Positions 44,401 through 50,461 of a stretch of DNA of 64,000 nt are shown in pieces. The stretch spans positions 930,001 to 994,000 of the forward strand of contig NZ_JAPWGM010000001.1 in NCBI RefSeq assembly GCF_027213715.1, written 5' to 3'. The first letter of the stretch is position 1, and each line of letters starts with the position of its first letter. Source of the DNA: Pedobacter punctiformis (GTDB taxonomy: Bacteria > Bacteroidota > Bacteroidia > Sphingobacteriales > Sphingobacteriaceae). A program made the position numbers and the translations under genes. The notes beneath the pieces were generated by a model. That model made no database searches and was not told where the DNA came from. It was given only the letters and a program-made list of their open reading frames with translations.

Positions 44401-44510
44401 AAATTTATACCCGCTATTCTACAGGGAAGCAAGAACGAAAAGTAATTGTTTTGCCAATGGAAGCCAATAATAAAAATGGTAACCTGATTGGTGAGTTCAG
44501 TTTTAACTAA
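41493..44510 (+). CDS. Secreted VIT/vWA/TPR/DUF2135 multidomain protein
   Basis: A 1005-residue protein with a signal peptide (LLILATFVQAQ end). In order: VIT domain (about residues 35-165, with PMPDGVTVSRYALDINGK); a vWA-like domain (about 262-420) whose MIDAS residues are kept (D-C-S-L-S near 273, GGTNF near 340, FFSDG near 360); a linker (about 640-690) with LHEVVVTAS and ASVALQGSVAGLQV, both resembling TonB-plug motifs; a TPR-like helical part (about 740-850); and a DUF2135 domain (about 886-1000, NDTDIDLWLTDPTGE). VIT/vWA proteins often mediate adhesion or protein contacts. The function is unknown. It is a single gene between ybjQ and a nucleotidase gene, closed by a terminator. Confidence 0.85.
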   Translation: MKKLKAIIVFPLLILATFVQAQMPVLKVQQAENEAQKQAVNLKKLNIDVQITGNIATTVMTMTFYNNSNRVLEGELTFPMPDGVTVSRYALDINGKMREAVPVEKAKATEVFESIERRRVDPGLLEKVEGNNFRTRIYPLPAKGSRTIIVGYEEELNFNHTNALQYHLPLDYNQPIEEFALKTTVFESVIKPELAEQPDGTFNFSAKGNTYVGEIKKTNYEPKHGLTISLPKRSDLPEVQMQKASTGYYFMVNVFPKVQNRPRQWANQIGLIWDCSLSGLQRDVKKEMELLDLIIKQKQNLTIQLGLLNNNFKSGGNFVITNGNWALLKKKLESVVYDGGTNFSAINSKNLQAEEYLFFSDGLSTFGKNTVNLNKPVHTINTALKADYSTLKYISLKTGGQFINLNAINTETAFKQLSQENLQFLGIKNGVDVKQVYPSLHVNVDGQLSLAGILNGLNTQFMLQFGYGNTVVLEVPIRLNATEHTLTSIDVRRVWAQKKIAEMDIQYEANKEDISALSKQFGIVTRNTSLIVLENLDDYLRYDITPPAELRSEYDVVMKQRRADILERKTDLMNAAVAMTKDLKTWWNTDFRALKTNKEKDKYPTVAGDPVADVVAAEPASQKMEVQEMRVPAPVAIPPNQANRRETESNALHEVVVTASSQVVQRKSMASASVALQGSVAGLQVADKKIITRVGEMIQGPTIIIPEFKSDKDYMKNLNGKPDSAYLAYLKMRPGYITTPMFYFDVANWFYQQKDSVRALTILSNIADLDLENADLYKTLAYKLKQTGNYTEEIFVTGKVLQWRPMEAQSYRDYALALADAGQYQKALDHLYKVLTQSYNSQIADRDQGIEEIIISEINNLINNHKDKLNVRGIDKRMIFPLPVDIRVVLNWNKNDTDIDLWLTDPTGEKGYYSNPRTQIGGRISNDFTSGYGPEQFMVKKAVKGKYKIEVNYFGDSQINISGPTTITAEIYTRYSTGKQERKVIVLPMEANNKNGNLIGEFSFN

Positions 44511-44531
44511 TACACAGCCAAATTTTTAAAT

Positions 44532-44571
44532 AAGCACAAACCCTAATTTTATACGTTAGAGTTTGTGCTTT
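44532..44571. terminator. Terminator-like hairpin between convergent genes
   Basis: AAGCACAAAC-C-CTAA pairs with TTAG-A-GTTTGTGCTT (10 bp, one mismatch, 4 bp) around an 8-9 nt loop. It lies between the VIT-domain gene and the convergent deoxyribonucleotidase gene; flanking A and T stretches are short. Confidence 0.65.
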
Positions 44572-44591
44572 AAGGAAGAATAATTTTCAAA

Positions 44592-45113
44592 TTACAGTAA
44601 CTTTTCTTCGATTTCCTGCCAGCTGCTTACTCTTTCATAATCGGTAATGAGTAAATTATGTGGAGAAGTATACAAAAGTGGGCGACCTTTAAAAGTGGTG
44701 AAATTCTTGATGCGGTCATCAATCAGTATGTCAGCCTCAATAATTTTATTGCCACAAAAAATAATATGCTGCCAGTCAATAAACGGAAAGTGCTCGGCCA
44801 GCCAGTCGTATTTATCCGTTAACGAGTTTCTAAACTCCATTGCTGCGGAAACGATATAAACATCATATTTTTCCTGCAGGGCCTTAATCACCCTTTGGCT
44901 ATCAGCAATAACGGCTAAATCTCTGAAAAAACCAGGTTCATTGATGTATTCGAACCACTTTTGGTTTAGATGTTCCGGAACATGTTTGTATATTTCGTTT
45001 CCCGGTTCAATAACTAAATCTAATGGAACGCCATAATCGCGATTATAAAGTTTAATAAATTTAGGGATAACATCAGCTATCACTTCGTCCATATCAATGG
45101 CAATTCTTTTCAT
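44592..45113 (-). CDS. 5'(3')-deoxyribonucleotidase, HAD superfamily
   Basis: A 173-residue HAD phosphatase of the NT5C type (5'(3')-deoxyribonucleotidase). The nucleophile and acid are D7 and D9 in IAIDMDEVIADV; motif II is VYIVSAAMEF; motif III and IV lie in NKIIEADILIDDRIKNF with the paired Asp. It is expected to dephosphorylate deoxynucleoside monophosphates in the cytoplasm and so help balance dNTP pools. It is a single gene that converges on the VIT-domain gene and diverges from rpsP (145 bp between the starts). Confidence 0.87.
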   Translation of the reverse strand: MKRIAIDMDEVIADVIPKFIKLYNRDYGVPLDLVIEPGNEIYKHVPEHLNQKWFEYINEPGFFRDLAVIADSQRVIKALQEKYDVYIVSAAMEFRNSLTDKYDWLAEHFPFIDWQHIIFCGNKIIEADILIDDRIKNFTTFKGRPLLYTSPHNLLITDYERVSSWQEIEEKLL

Positions 45114-45193
45114 ATCGTATCAGCAAATATTTTGACGTAAATATCTTTAAAACAAAGAAATTAAACTATGTTTTTAATTTACAGTATTTTAGT

Positions 45194-45226
45194 TATCTTT
45201 GCAACCCCGCAGCACGAAGCTCCGGG
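45194..45226 (+). promoter_or_regulatory. rpsP promoter box and 5'-terminal hairpin
   Basis: TATCTTTG (45194-45201) is a perfect -7 box. Four nt later CCCG-C-AGC-ACGAA-GCT-C-CGGG (45206-45226) folds into a hairpin at the predicted mRNA 5' end. The leader is about 53 nt in length and could be a ribosomal-protein binding site or a stabiliser. Confidence 0.55.
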
Positions 45227-45258
45227 AACTATGTTGAATACATAAATACAATTGAAAA

Positions 45259-45831
45259 ATGGCAACTAAAATCAGATTGCAAAGATTCGGTAAAAAAGGG
45301 AAACCTTTTTTCCACGTTGTGGTAGCAGATTCCCGCTCTCCACGTGATGGTAAATTCATTGAGCGTTTAGGTTCATACAACCCAAACACCAATCCTGCAA
45401 CCATCGAAATTAATTTCGAAAAAACTTTAGCCTGGGTTAACAGTGGTGCTGAACCAACTGATACCGCTCGTGCTATTCTTTCTTACAAAGGTGTTTTATA
45501 CAAAAAACACTTAGAAGGTGGTGTGAAAAAAGGTGCTTTAACTCAAGAGCAGGCAGATGCTAAATTTGCAGAGTGGTTAGACGCTAAAGCTGGTAAAATC
45601 TCTGGTAAAACAGAAGGTTTAGCAAGCTCAAAAGCTGAAACCCGTAAAGCAGCATTAGCAGCAGAAGCGAAGAAAAAAGAAGATAGAGCAAGTGCTATCG
45701 CAGCTAAAAATGCACCAGTTGCAGAAGAAGTTGTTGAAGAAGAAGTAACTGAAGAAGCACCAGCTGTTGAGGCTGAGGCTACTGAGGAAGCTCCTGCAGC
45801 AGAAGCTACTAAAGAAGAAGGCGCAGAATAA
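45259..45831 (+). CDS. rpsP: 30S ribosomal protein S16 with long acidic tail
   Basis: A small-subunit assembly protein. Residues 1-80 are a normal S16 ([20 protein letters not shown], then [19 protein letters not shown]). The protein continues to 190 residues, about twice the family's usual 80-90. The extension has a Lys/Ala-rich helix (about 105-150) and an Ala/Glu/Val-rich acidic end (about 150-190). Such tails are a Bacteroidota trait. It is the first gene of an rpsP-rimM-trmD-rplS cluster but is followed by a strong terminator, so much of its mRNA should be monocistronic. Confidence 0.97.
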   Translation: MATKIRLQRFGKKGKPFFHVVVADSRSPRDGKFIERLGSYNPNTNPATIEINFEKTLAWVNSGAEPTDTARAILSYKGVLYKKHLEGGVKKGALTQEQADAKFAEWLDAKAGKISGKTEGLASSKAETRKAALAAEAKKKEDRASAIAAKNAPVAEEVVEEEVTEEAPAVEAEATEEAPAAEATKEEGAE

Positions 45832-45850
45832 TTAATTTTATTTAGCGTAA

Positions 45851-45889
45851 AATAGCGAAGCATCTTTTAAAGGGCTTCGCTATTTTTTT
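45851..45889 (+). terminator. Intrinsic terminator between rpsP and rimM
   Basis: AATAGCGAAGC and GCTTCGCTATT pair perfectly over 11 bp with a 12-nt loop, then TTTTT. It separates rpsP from the rest of its cluster. Confidence 0.85.
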
Positions 45890-45899
45890 AACTAAAAAT

Positions 45900-45924
45900 G
45901 TCGTTCTGAAGAAAGAAGAATGAC
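45900..45924 (+). repeat. Short inverted repeat in the rimM leader
   Basis: GTCGTTCT pairs with AGAATGAC (one G-T pair) around a 9-nt purine-rich loop, 12 nt before the rimM ATG. It resembles a piece of a dispersed GTCATTCTGA-type repeat known from Bacteroidota intergenic regions; that resemblance is from memory only. Confidence 0.45.
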
Positions 45925-45935
45925 AAGGTAAGAAT

Positions 45936-46463
45936 ATGAAACACGAAGAAGCATTTTACATAGGTTACGTTACCAAAACAAGAGGGTTAAAGGGAGAAGT
46001 TCAGGTGTTTTTTGAGTTTGATGACTATGAAGCGCTTGAATTTGATGTTGTTTACGCAGATATGAACGGCAAACTTGTGCCTTATTTTGTAGCATCAGCA
46101 AAACTTCAGGCCAATAAAACCGGATATTTTAATTTCGATGATACGGACCACATTGATAAAGTACAGCCACTTTTAAAAAAGAAATTGTATTTGCCTTTAA
46201 CTCAAAAACCTGAACGCGACGAAGACGAATTCTTCTACACAGACCTTAAAGGTTTTATGGCAACAGACGAAACATTGGGTGAACTTGGTGAAATTTTAGA
46301 GGTAAACGAATATCCTCAACAGTTTGTAGCCACTGTTTTATATAAAGAAACTGAAATTCTTTTTCCGCTGAATGAAGATTTTATTGTTGAGATCGACGAA
46401 GAAGAAAAAATATTAACGCTTGATTTGCCAGAGGGTTTGCTGGATATTTATCTGGAAAAATAG
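45936..46463 (+). CDS. rimM: Ribosome maturation factor RimM
   Basis: Helps 16S rRNA processing and 30S head assembly and binds S19. The 175 residues have the two-domain form: the N-terminal RimM beta-barrel (FYIGYVTKTRGLKGEVQVFF) and the C-terminal PRC barrel (about residues 95-170, ending LDLPEGLLDIYL). Length and order match the family. The gene lies between rpsP and trmD; the 43-bp gap to trmD contains a promoter box, and the upstream terminator after rpsP suggests that a separate promoter is needed. Confidence 0.95.
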   Translation: MKHEEAFYIGYVTKTRGLKGEVQVFFEFDDYEALEFDVVYADMNGKLVPYFVASAKLQANKTGYFNFDDTDHIDKVQPLLKKKLYLPLTQKPERDEDEFFYTDLKGFMATDETLGELGEILEVNEYPQQFVATVLYKETEILFPLNEDFIVEIDEEEKILTLDLPEGLLDIYLEK

Positions 46464-46494
46464 ATAGCTATTCATGCTCTCAATACAAAAATTT

Positions 46495-46502
46495 TAACTT
46501 TG
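46495..46502 (+). promoter_or_regulatory. -7 box directly before trmD
   Basis: TAACTTTG, a perfect TAnnTTTG match, ends 4 nt before the trmD ATG at 46507. The transcript would start at or within one or two bases of the start codon. Confidence 0.5.
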
Positions 46503-46506
46503 CCCT

Positions 46507-47181
46507 ATGCGTTTCGATATTATAACTGTTTTGCCCGCTTTACTGGATAGCCCTTTTGCACACTCTATTTTGCAAAGAGCCCAAAAAAAGGGGATTGCTG
46601 AAATTGTTGTCCATAACCTTAGAGATTATGCAACCAACAAGCAGAAAAGTGTAGACGATTACCAGTATGGTGGTGGAAGTGGTATGGTAATGGGAATTGA
46701 GCCTTTTGCAGCTTGTATAGAAAAATTACAGGCGGAACGCACTTACGATGAAATCATATTCATGAGTCCTGATGGCGTTACGCTTAATCAAAGTACCGCT
46801 AACGAATTATCTATTAAAAAGAACATCATTATTCTTTGCGGGCATTATAAGGGCATAGACCAGCGCATACGCGACATTTTTGTAACCAGAGAAATATCCG
46901 TTGGTGATTATGTTTTAAGCGGTGGAGAGTTGCCGGCAGCAATTATAGTTGATGCTGTAGTGCGATTAATCCCCGGTGTTTTAAATGATGAAACTTCTGC
47001 GCTTTCTGATAGTTTTCAGGGAGATTTGCTTGATGCACCTGTGTACACACGCCCTGCAGATTGGCGGGGACATAAAGTGCCTGATATTTTATTAAGCGGA
47101 CATGAAGCAAAGGTGAATGAATGGCGGCACGAACAAGCGTTGGAACGTACTCAGAAACGTCGTCCTGACCTTTTGAAATAG
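46507..47181 (+). CDS. trmD: tRNA (guanine-N1)-methyltransferase TrmD
   Basis: Makes m1G37 next to the anticodon, which prevents +1 frameshifts. The 224-residue SPOUT enzyme has the trefoil-knot SAM site ([13 protein letters not shown], then [15 protein letters not shown]), and the tRNA-binding Asp region [17 protein letters not shown] at the C-terminus. Full length. It lies between rimM and rplS, as in many bacteria. A -7 box immediately before its ATG suggests leaderless expression. The rplS gene follows after 138 bp with its own promoter. Confidence 0.97.
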   Translation: MRFDIITVLPALLDSPFAHSILQRAQKKGIAEIVVHNLRDYATNKQKSVDDYQYGGGSGMVMGIEPFAACIEKLQAERTYDEIIFMSPDGVTLNQSTANELSIKKNIIILCGHYKGIDQRIRDIFVTREISVGDYVLSGGELPAAIIVDAVVRLIPGVLNDETSALSDSFQGDLLDAPVYTRPADWRGHKVPDILLSGHEAKVNEWRHEQALERTQKRRPDLLK

Positions 47182-47264
47182 AAGCAATTAACATAATCGA
47201 ATGTGGAATTCATAAAGATTGTGGAAAAAATTAAATTAGACTTTTTTATATCAAATTATTTCCC

Positions 47265-47302
47265 TAATATTGCAATCCGATTTTCAAGGTAAAGAATATC
47301 GG
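47265..47302 (+). promoter_or_regulatory. rplS promoter box and 5'-terminal hairpin
   Basis: TAATATTG (47265-47272) matches the -7 box at 7 of 8 positions. Four nt later CCGAT (47277) pairs with ATCGG (47298-47302) around a 16-nt loop. The layout copies the rpsP leader. Ribosomal protein L19 leaders of flavobacteria are known in Rfam, and this may be a relative. Confidence 0.5.
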
Positions 47303-47319
47303 TTTAATAGCTTAAAATC

Positions 47320-47667
47320 ATGGATTTAGTAAAATTTGTTGAAGAGCAGGCCATCGCGAAAAAAGATTTTCCTGCGTTCAAGTCTGGCGATACAGTGAGC
47401 GTACACTATAAAATTCGCGAAGGTAATAAAGAACGTGTTCAAATTTACCAGGGTGTTGTTATACAACGTAACAGCGCAGGTGCTAACGAAACTTTTACGG
47501 TTCGTAAAATGAGTAACGGTATTGGTGTAGAGCGTATCTTCCCTTTCAGTTCTCCAAATATCGAGAAAGTAGAAGTAAACAGTTATGGAAAAGTTCGTAG
47601 AGCGAAATTATTCTACTTACGTGCATTAACTGGTAAAGCAGCTCGTATCAAATCTTTAAGAAAATAA
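47320..47667 (+). CDS. rplS: 50S ribosomal protein L19
   Basis: A 115-residue L19, full length, at the 30S-50S interface. Signature segments are [51 protein letters not shown] and the basic C-terminus [20 protein letters not shown]. It closes the rpsP-rimM-trmD-rplS cluster. Its own promoter box and leader hairpin lie in the 138-bp gap after trmD, and a strong terminator follows 20 nt after the stop codon. Confidence 0.98.
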   Translation: MDLVKFVEEQAIAKKDFPAFKSGDTVSVHYKIREGNKERVQIYQGVVIQRNSAGANETFTVRKMSNGIGVERIFPFSSPNIEKVEVNSYGKVRRAKLFYLRALTGKAARIKSLRK

Positions 47668-47687
47668 TATTCTTTATAAAAAGATAT

Positions 47688-47719
47688 AACCTTCACGATT
47701 ACTTCGTGGGGGTTTTTTT
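47688..47719 (+). terminator. Intrinsic terminator of rplS
   Basis: AACCTTCACG pairs with CGTGGGGGTT over 10 bp (two G-T pairs) around ATTACTT; seven T follow. The mscS promoter box starts only 6 nt after it. Confidence 0.9.
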
Positions 47720-47724
47720 GTTTA

Positions 47725-47732
47725 TATATTTG
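47725..47732 (+). promoter_or_regulatory. -7 box directly before mscS
   Basis: TATATTTG matches TAnnTTTG perfectly and ends 5 nt before the ATG at 47738 (a second ATG follows at once). This again fits a leaderless mRNA. Confidence 0.45.
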
Positions 47733-47737
47733 TCGTC

Positions 47738-48913
47738 ATGATGAATTCTGAATTTTTTAACCAGATTTTTTGGGGAAATAACATTAGAGCATATTTTCTT
47801 TTTGGCACTATACTTCTACTAGGACTCCTTTTTAAAAGAATTGTTTCTAAGCTTTTAAGCAAATTACTCTTCAGGCTTTTTAAAAAATTCTCTCAACAAG
47901 CTCATGATGATACCTTTGTTTCATTGTTGTTAAAGCCTATTGAGGTTTTTATCCTGTTCTCCACCCTTTATCTTTCTATTAATCAACTTAAACACCCACT
48001 TGAGGTTACCGTATACCATTATAGTAAACTTGTTGGTAAGGTGAAAGAACAGATTCCGGTTTCAATTGGAGATTGTATTGATAAAATCTTTCTGTTTCTG
48101 ATTATTTTATCCATTTTCTGGATTATTCTCCGAATCATAGATTTTATTTCTCATGTGCTTTTATACAAGGCGGCAGTGACACAAAATAAATCAGACGATC
48201 AGCTGGTGCCGTTTTTAAAGGAACTTTTTAAAACAATTGTTGTTTTTATAGGCTTTTTTACCTTGCTGGGTTTTGTTTTTGAAGTTAATGTACTCACCCT
48301 CATTACAGGTTTAGGTATCGGAGGTATTGCAATTGCGCTGGCCGCAAAAGAAAGCTTAGAAAACTTGTTGGGTTCCTTCACTATATTTTTGGATAAACCC
48401 TTCACCGTAGGCGATTTGGTTAAAGTAGATGGTGTTGAAGGTACAGTAGAAAAAGTAGGTTTTAGGAGTACTTTAATCCGTACTACCGAGAAAACAATGG
48501 CCACTATACCCAATAAAGGGATGATTGATGGCGTTTTGGAAAACATGAGTTTAAGAAATTTCAGAAGGGTTAAGTTTGCTTTCGGAATTACTTATGAAAC
48601 AAAGCCACCAACCATAAAAAAAATTGTAGAAGAAATTAAAACCTATATCAAAGAACATCCGGATACAAGTGATGATGGTAATGCTTATTTTGAAGGTTTT
48701 GGAGATTCTTCTTTAAATATTGAAGTGATTTATTTTGTTTCGCTAACCGCCTATAACGATTACCTGGCTATAAAAGAGGAAATCAACTTTAAAATTATGG
48801 AAATTGTGATGAACAATAAATCTGATTTTGCTTATCCAACACAAAGATTAATCAGCGATCAATCTCCGCCAGTGTCTGATAAGCCTAAAGGAAATGATAC
48901 AATAGATTTCTAA
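47738..48913 (+). CDS. MscS family mechanosensitive channel
   Basis: A 391-residue channel of the small-conductance mechanosensitive family. Four predicted membrane helices precede and include the pore helix (TLITGLGIGGIAIALAAKESLENLLG), which carries the Gly/Ala pattern of TM3. The beta domain follows (DKPFTVGDLVKVDGVEGTVEKVGF), then the alpha/beta C-terminal domain. The N-terminus holds two helices more than E. coli MscS. It is thought to release solutes on hypo-osmotic shock. It is a single gene enclosed by terminators on both sides. Confidence 0.92.
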   Translation: MMNSEFFNQIFWGNNIRAYFLFGTILLLGLLFKRIVSKLLSKLLFRLFKKFSQQAHDDTFVSLLLKPIEVFILFSTLYLSINQLKHPLEVTVYHYSKLVGKVKEQIPVSIGDCIDKIFLFLIILSIFWIILRIIDFISHVLLYKAAVTQNKSDDQLVPFLKELFKTIVVFIGFFTLLGFVFEVNVLTLITGLGIGGIAIALAAKESLENLLGSFTIFLDKPFTVGDLVKVDGVEGTVEKVGFRSTLIRTTEKTMATIPNKGMIDGVLENMSLRNFRRVKFAFGITYETKPPTIKKIVEEIKTYIKEHPDTSDDGNAYFEGFGDSSLNIEVIYFVSLTAYNDYLAIKEEINFKIMEIVMNNKSDFAYPTQRLISDQSPPVSDKPKGNDTIDF

Positions 48914-48940
48914 AAAGGTATTTCAAAAAATTAAAACATA

Positions 48941-48974
48941 AAAAAGGCGGTTTGAATATTCAAACCGCCTTTTT
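48941..48974. terminator. Perfect bidirectional terminator
   Basis: A 34-bp perfect palindrome: AAAAAGGCGGTTTGAAT and ATTCAAACCGCCTTTTT, with practically no loop. A and T runs on both ends serve mscS on the plus strand and psd on the minus strand. Confidence 0.9.
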
Positions 48975-48989
48975 CTCAAACATATCTTT

Positions 48990-49649
48990 TTAGCTTAATT
49001 CTGCTAAAGTGGTTATTCCGCCTTTAACAACATCGTTAAGTGCAACGTTTACTTTAGTCCCTACGGGAAGGAATACATCTACTCTTGATCCGAATTTAAT
49101 AAACCCGAATTGCTCTGTTTGAACAACCTGATCGCCTTCTTTAACATACCACACAATACGGCGGGCTAAAGCACCAGCAATTTGACGGAATAATATAGGT
49201 GTACCATTTTTATGCTCTACAACGGTAGTGGTTCGCTCATTCTCTGTTGAAGATTTAGGATTCCATGCCGCTAAATATTTTCCGGGGTGATACTTAAAAA
49301 ATTTAACTACACCCGAAATAGGATTACGGTTAATGTGAACATTTACCGGTGACATGAAAATAGAAACCTGCAGACGTTTATCTTTAAAATATTCACCTTC
49401 TTCTGTTTCTTCTATTACAACAACCTTACCATCAGCCGGACAAATTACAAGATTTTCTCCTGACGAAAAATTTCTGCTTGGGTTTCGGAAAAACTGCAGA
49501 ACAATTATGAAAAGCACTGCCGAAAAAATGTAAATAAACCAGCGAAGCCAGGTTACATCATAATATTTGTAATCAACAAATGCGTTAATGATAAAGATAA
49601 ATAGTATGCTTAAAGCTATAGTAGTATAACCTTCTTTGTGTATAGTCAT
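48990..49649 (-). CDS. psd: Phosphatidylserine decarboxylase
   Basis: Makes phosphatidylethanolamine from phosphatidylserine. The 219-residue form is the short type with an N-terminal membrane hairpin (about residues 10-25 and 35-52). The pyruvoyl-forming Gly-Ser cleavage site is visible near the C-terminus (FIKFGSRVDVF, S188). Other blocks are ENLVICPADGKVVVIE and SIFMSPVNVHINRNPISG. It is a single gene with a CACCTTTG promoter-like box about 25 nt upstream. cdsA in the same window makes the precursor CDP-diacylglycerol, although 42 kb away. Confidence 0.95.
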   Translation of the reverse strand: MTIHKEGYTTIALSILFIFIINAFVDYKYYDVTWLRWFIYIFSAVLFIIVLQFFRNPSRNFSSGENLVICPADGKVVVIEETEEGEYFKDKRLQVSIFMSPVNVHINRNPISGVVKFFKYHPGKYLAAWNPKSSTENERTTTVVEHKNGTPILFRQIAGALARRIVWYVKEGDQVVQTEQFGFIKFGSRVDVFLPVGTKVNVALNDVVKGGITTLAELS

Positions 49650-49875
49650 TGTGTTATTTGATTGTTGAGCAAAGGTGCGAAAAATAAATTAAACTGTATA
49701 TTAAGCTTAAACATAAAGGCTTTGTTATTATCCTTTCGTCAAGCAAAAAACACTCAAGTCCTTGTTGTTAAACATTATGAAATTAATGCTAATTTGTATA
49801 GATGCTAAGGGTAAGCGCAAATTTTAACGATCAGCTTTTAGAGCGCTTTTGCAAGGTAAATTATATTTTTAATCT

Positions 49876-50415
49876 CTAAGAAGTCGCTCTATAAATATCG
49901 GTTAAATTTCTGCCCAAGCCATTGTAATCCAGTCCATAACCGACTACAAATTCATTTGGGATTTCAAAGCCGATATATTCAAGCTCTTCAATTTTGTGTT
50001 TTAATGAAGCTGGTTTTAGTAAAAGAGAACACACCTTTACAGAGGCAGGATTTTTTGCTTTAATGGTTTTTAAAATATGCGTCAGCGTAAGGCCGGTATC
50101 AACAATATCTTCTACAATTATTACATCCCGGCCTTCAATATCGTCAGGCAAGCCGATCAAATCTTTTACTGTTCCTGAACTTTCAGTTCCCTCATAAGAG
50201 GCAACACGCATAAAGGCAATTTCGCAGGCGCCATCAATTTCTTTGATTAAATCGGCCATAAATAAAAAGCTACCATTTAAAACACCAATAAATAAAGGAC
50301 ATTTGCCTTCATAATCAACATTCATTTGAATACCCAACAGCCTGATGCGTTTATTCAGATTATCATTTTCTAAAAAAATCTCGAATTCTTTATCCTCTAC
50401 CTGAATTTTGTGCAT
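49876..50415 (-). CDS. hpt: Hypoxanthine phosphoribosyltransferase
   Basis: Salvages hypoxanthine (and guanine) to nucleotides with PRPP. The 179 residues include the PRPP loop with its paired acidic residues (VIIVEDIVDTGLTL), the flexible loop around ASYEGTESSGTV and the C-terminal FVVGYGLDYNGLGRNLTDIY that binds the purine. Complete. It is followed on the minus strand by psd after 226 bp, in which I see only a promoter-like box for psd, and it is preceded by the GT51 gene (46 bp), so it could be the second gene of that transcript. Confidence 0.93.
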   Translation of the reverse strand: MHKIQVEDKEFEIFLENDNLNKRIRLLGIQMNVDYEGKCPLFIGVLNGSFLFMADLIKEIDGACEIAFMRVASYEGTESSGTVKDLIGLPDDIEGRDVIIVEDIVDTGLTLTHILKTIKAKNPASVKVCSLLLKPASLKHKIEELEYIGFEIPNEFVVGYGLDYNGLGRNLTDIYRATS

Positions 50416-50461
50416 GTTGTTTTAAAATGTTTAATCAATATTTAATTACAGAAATCGAAGC

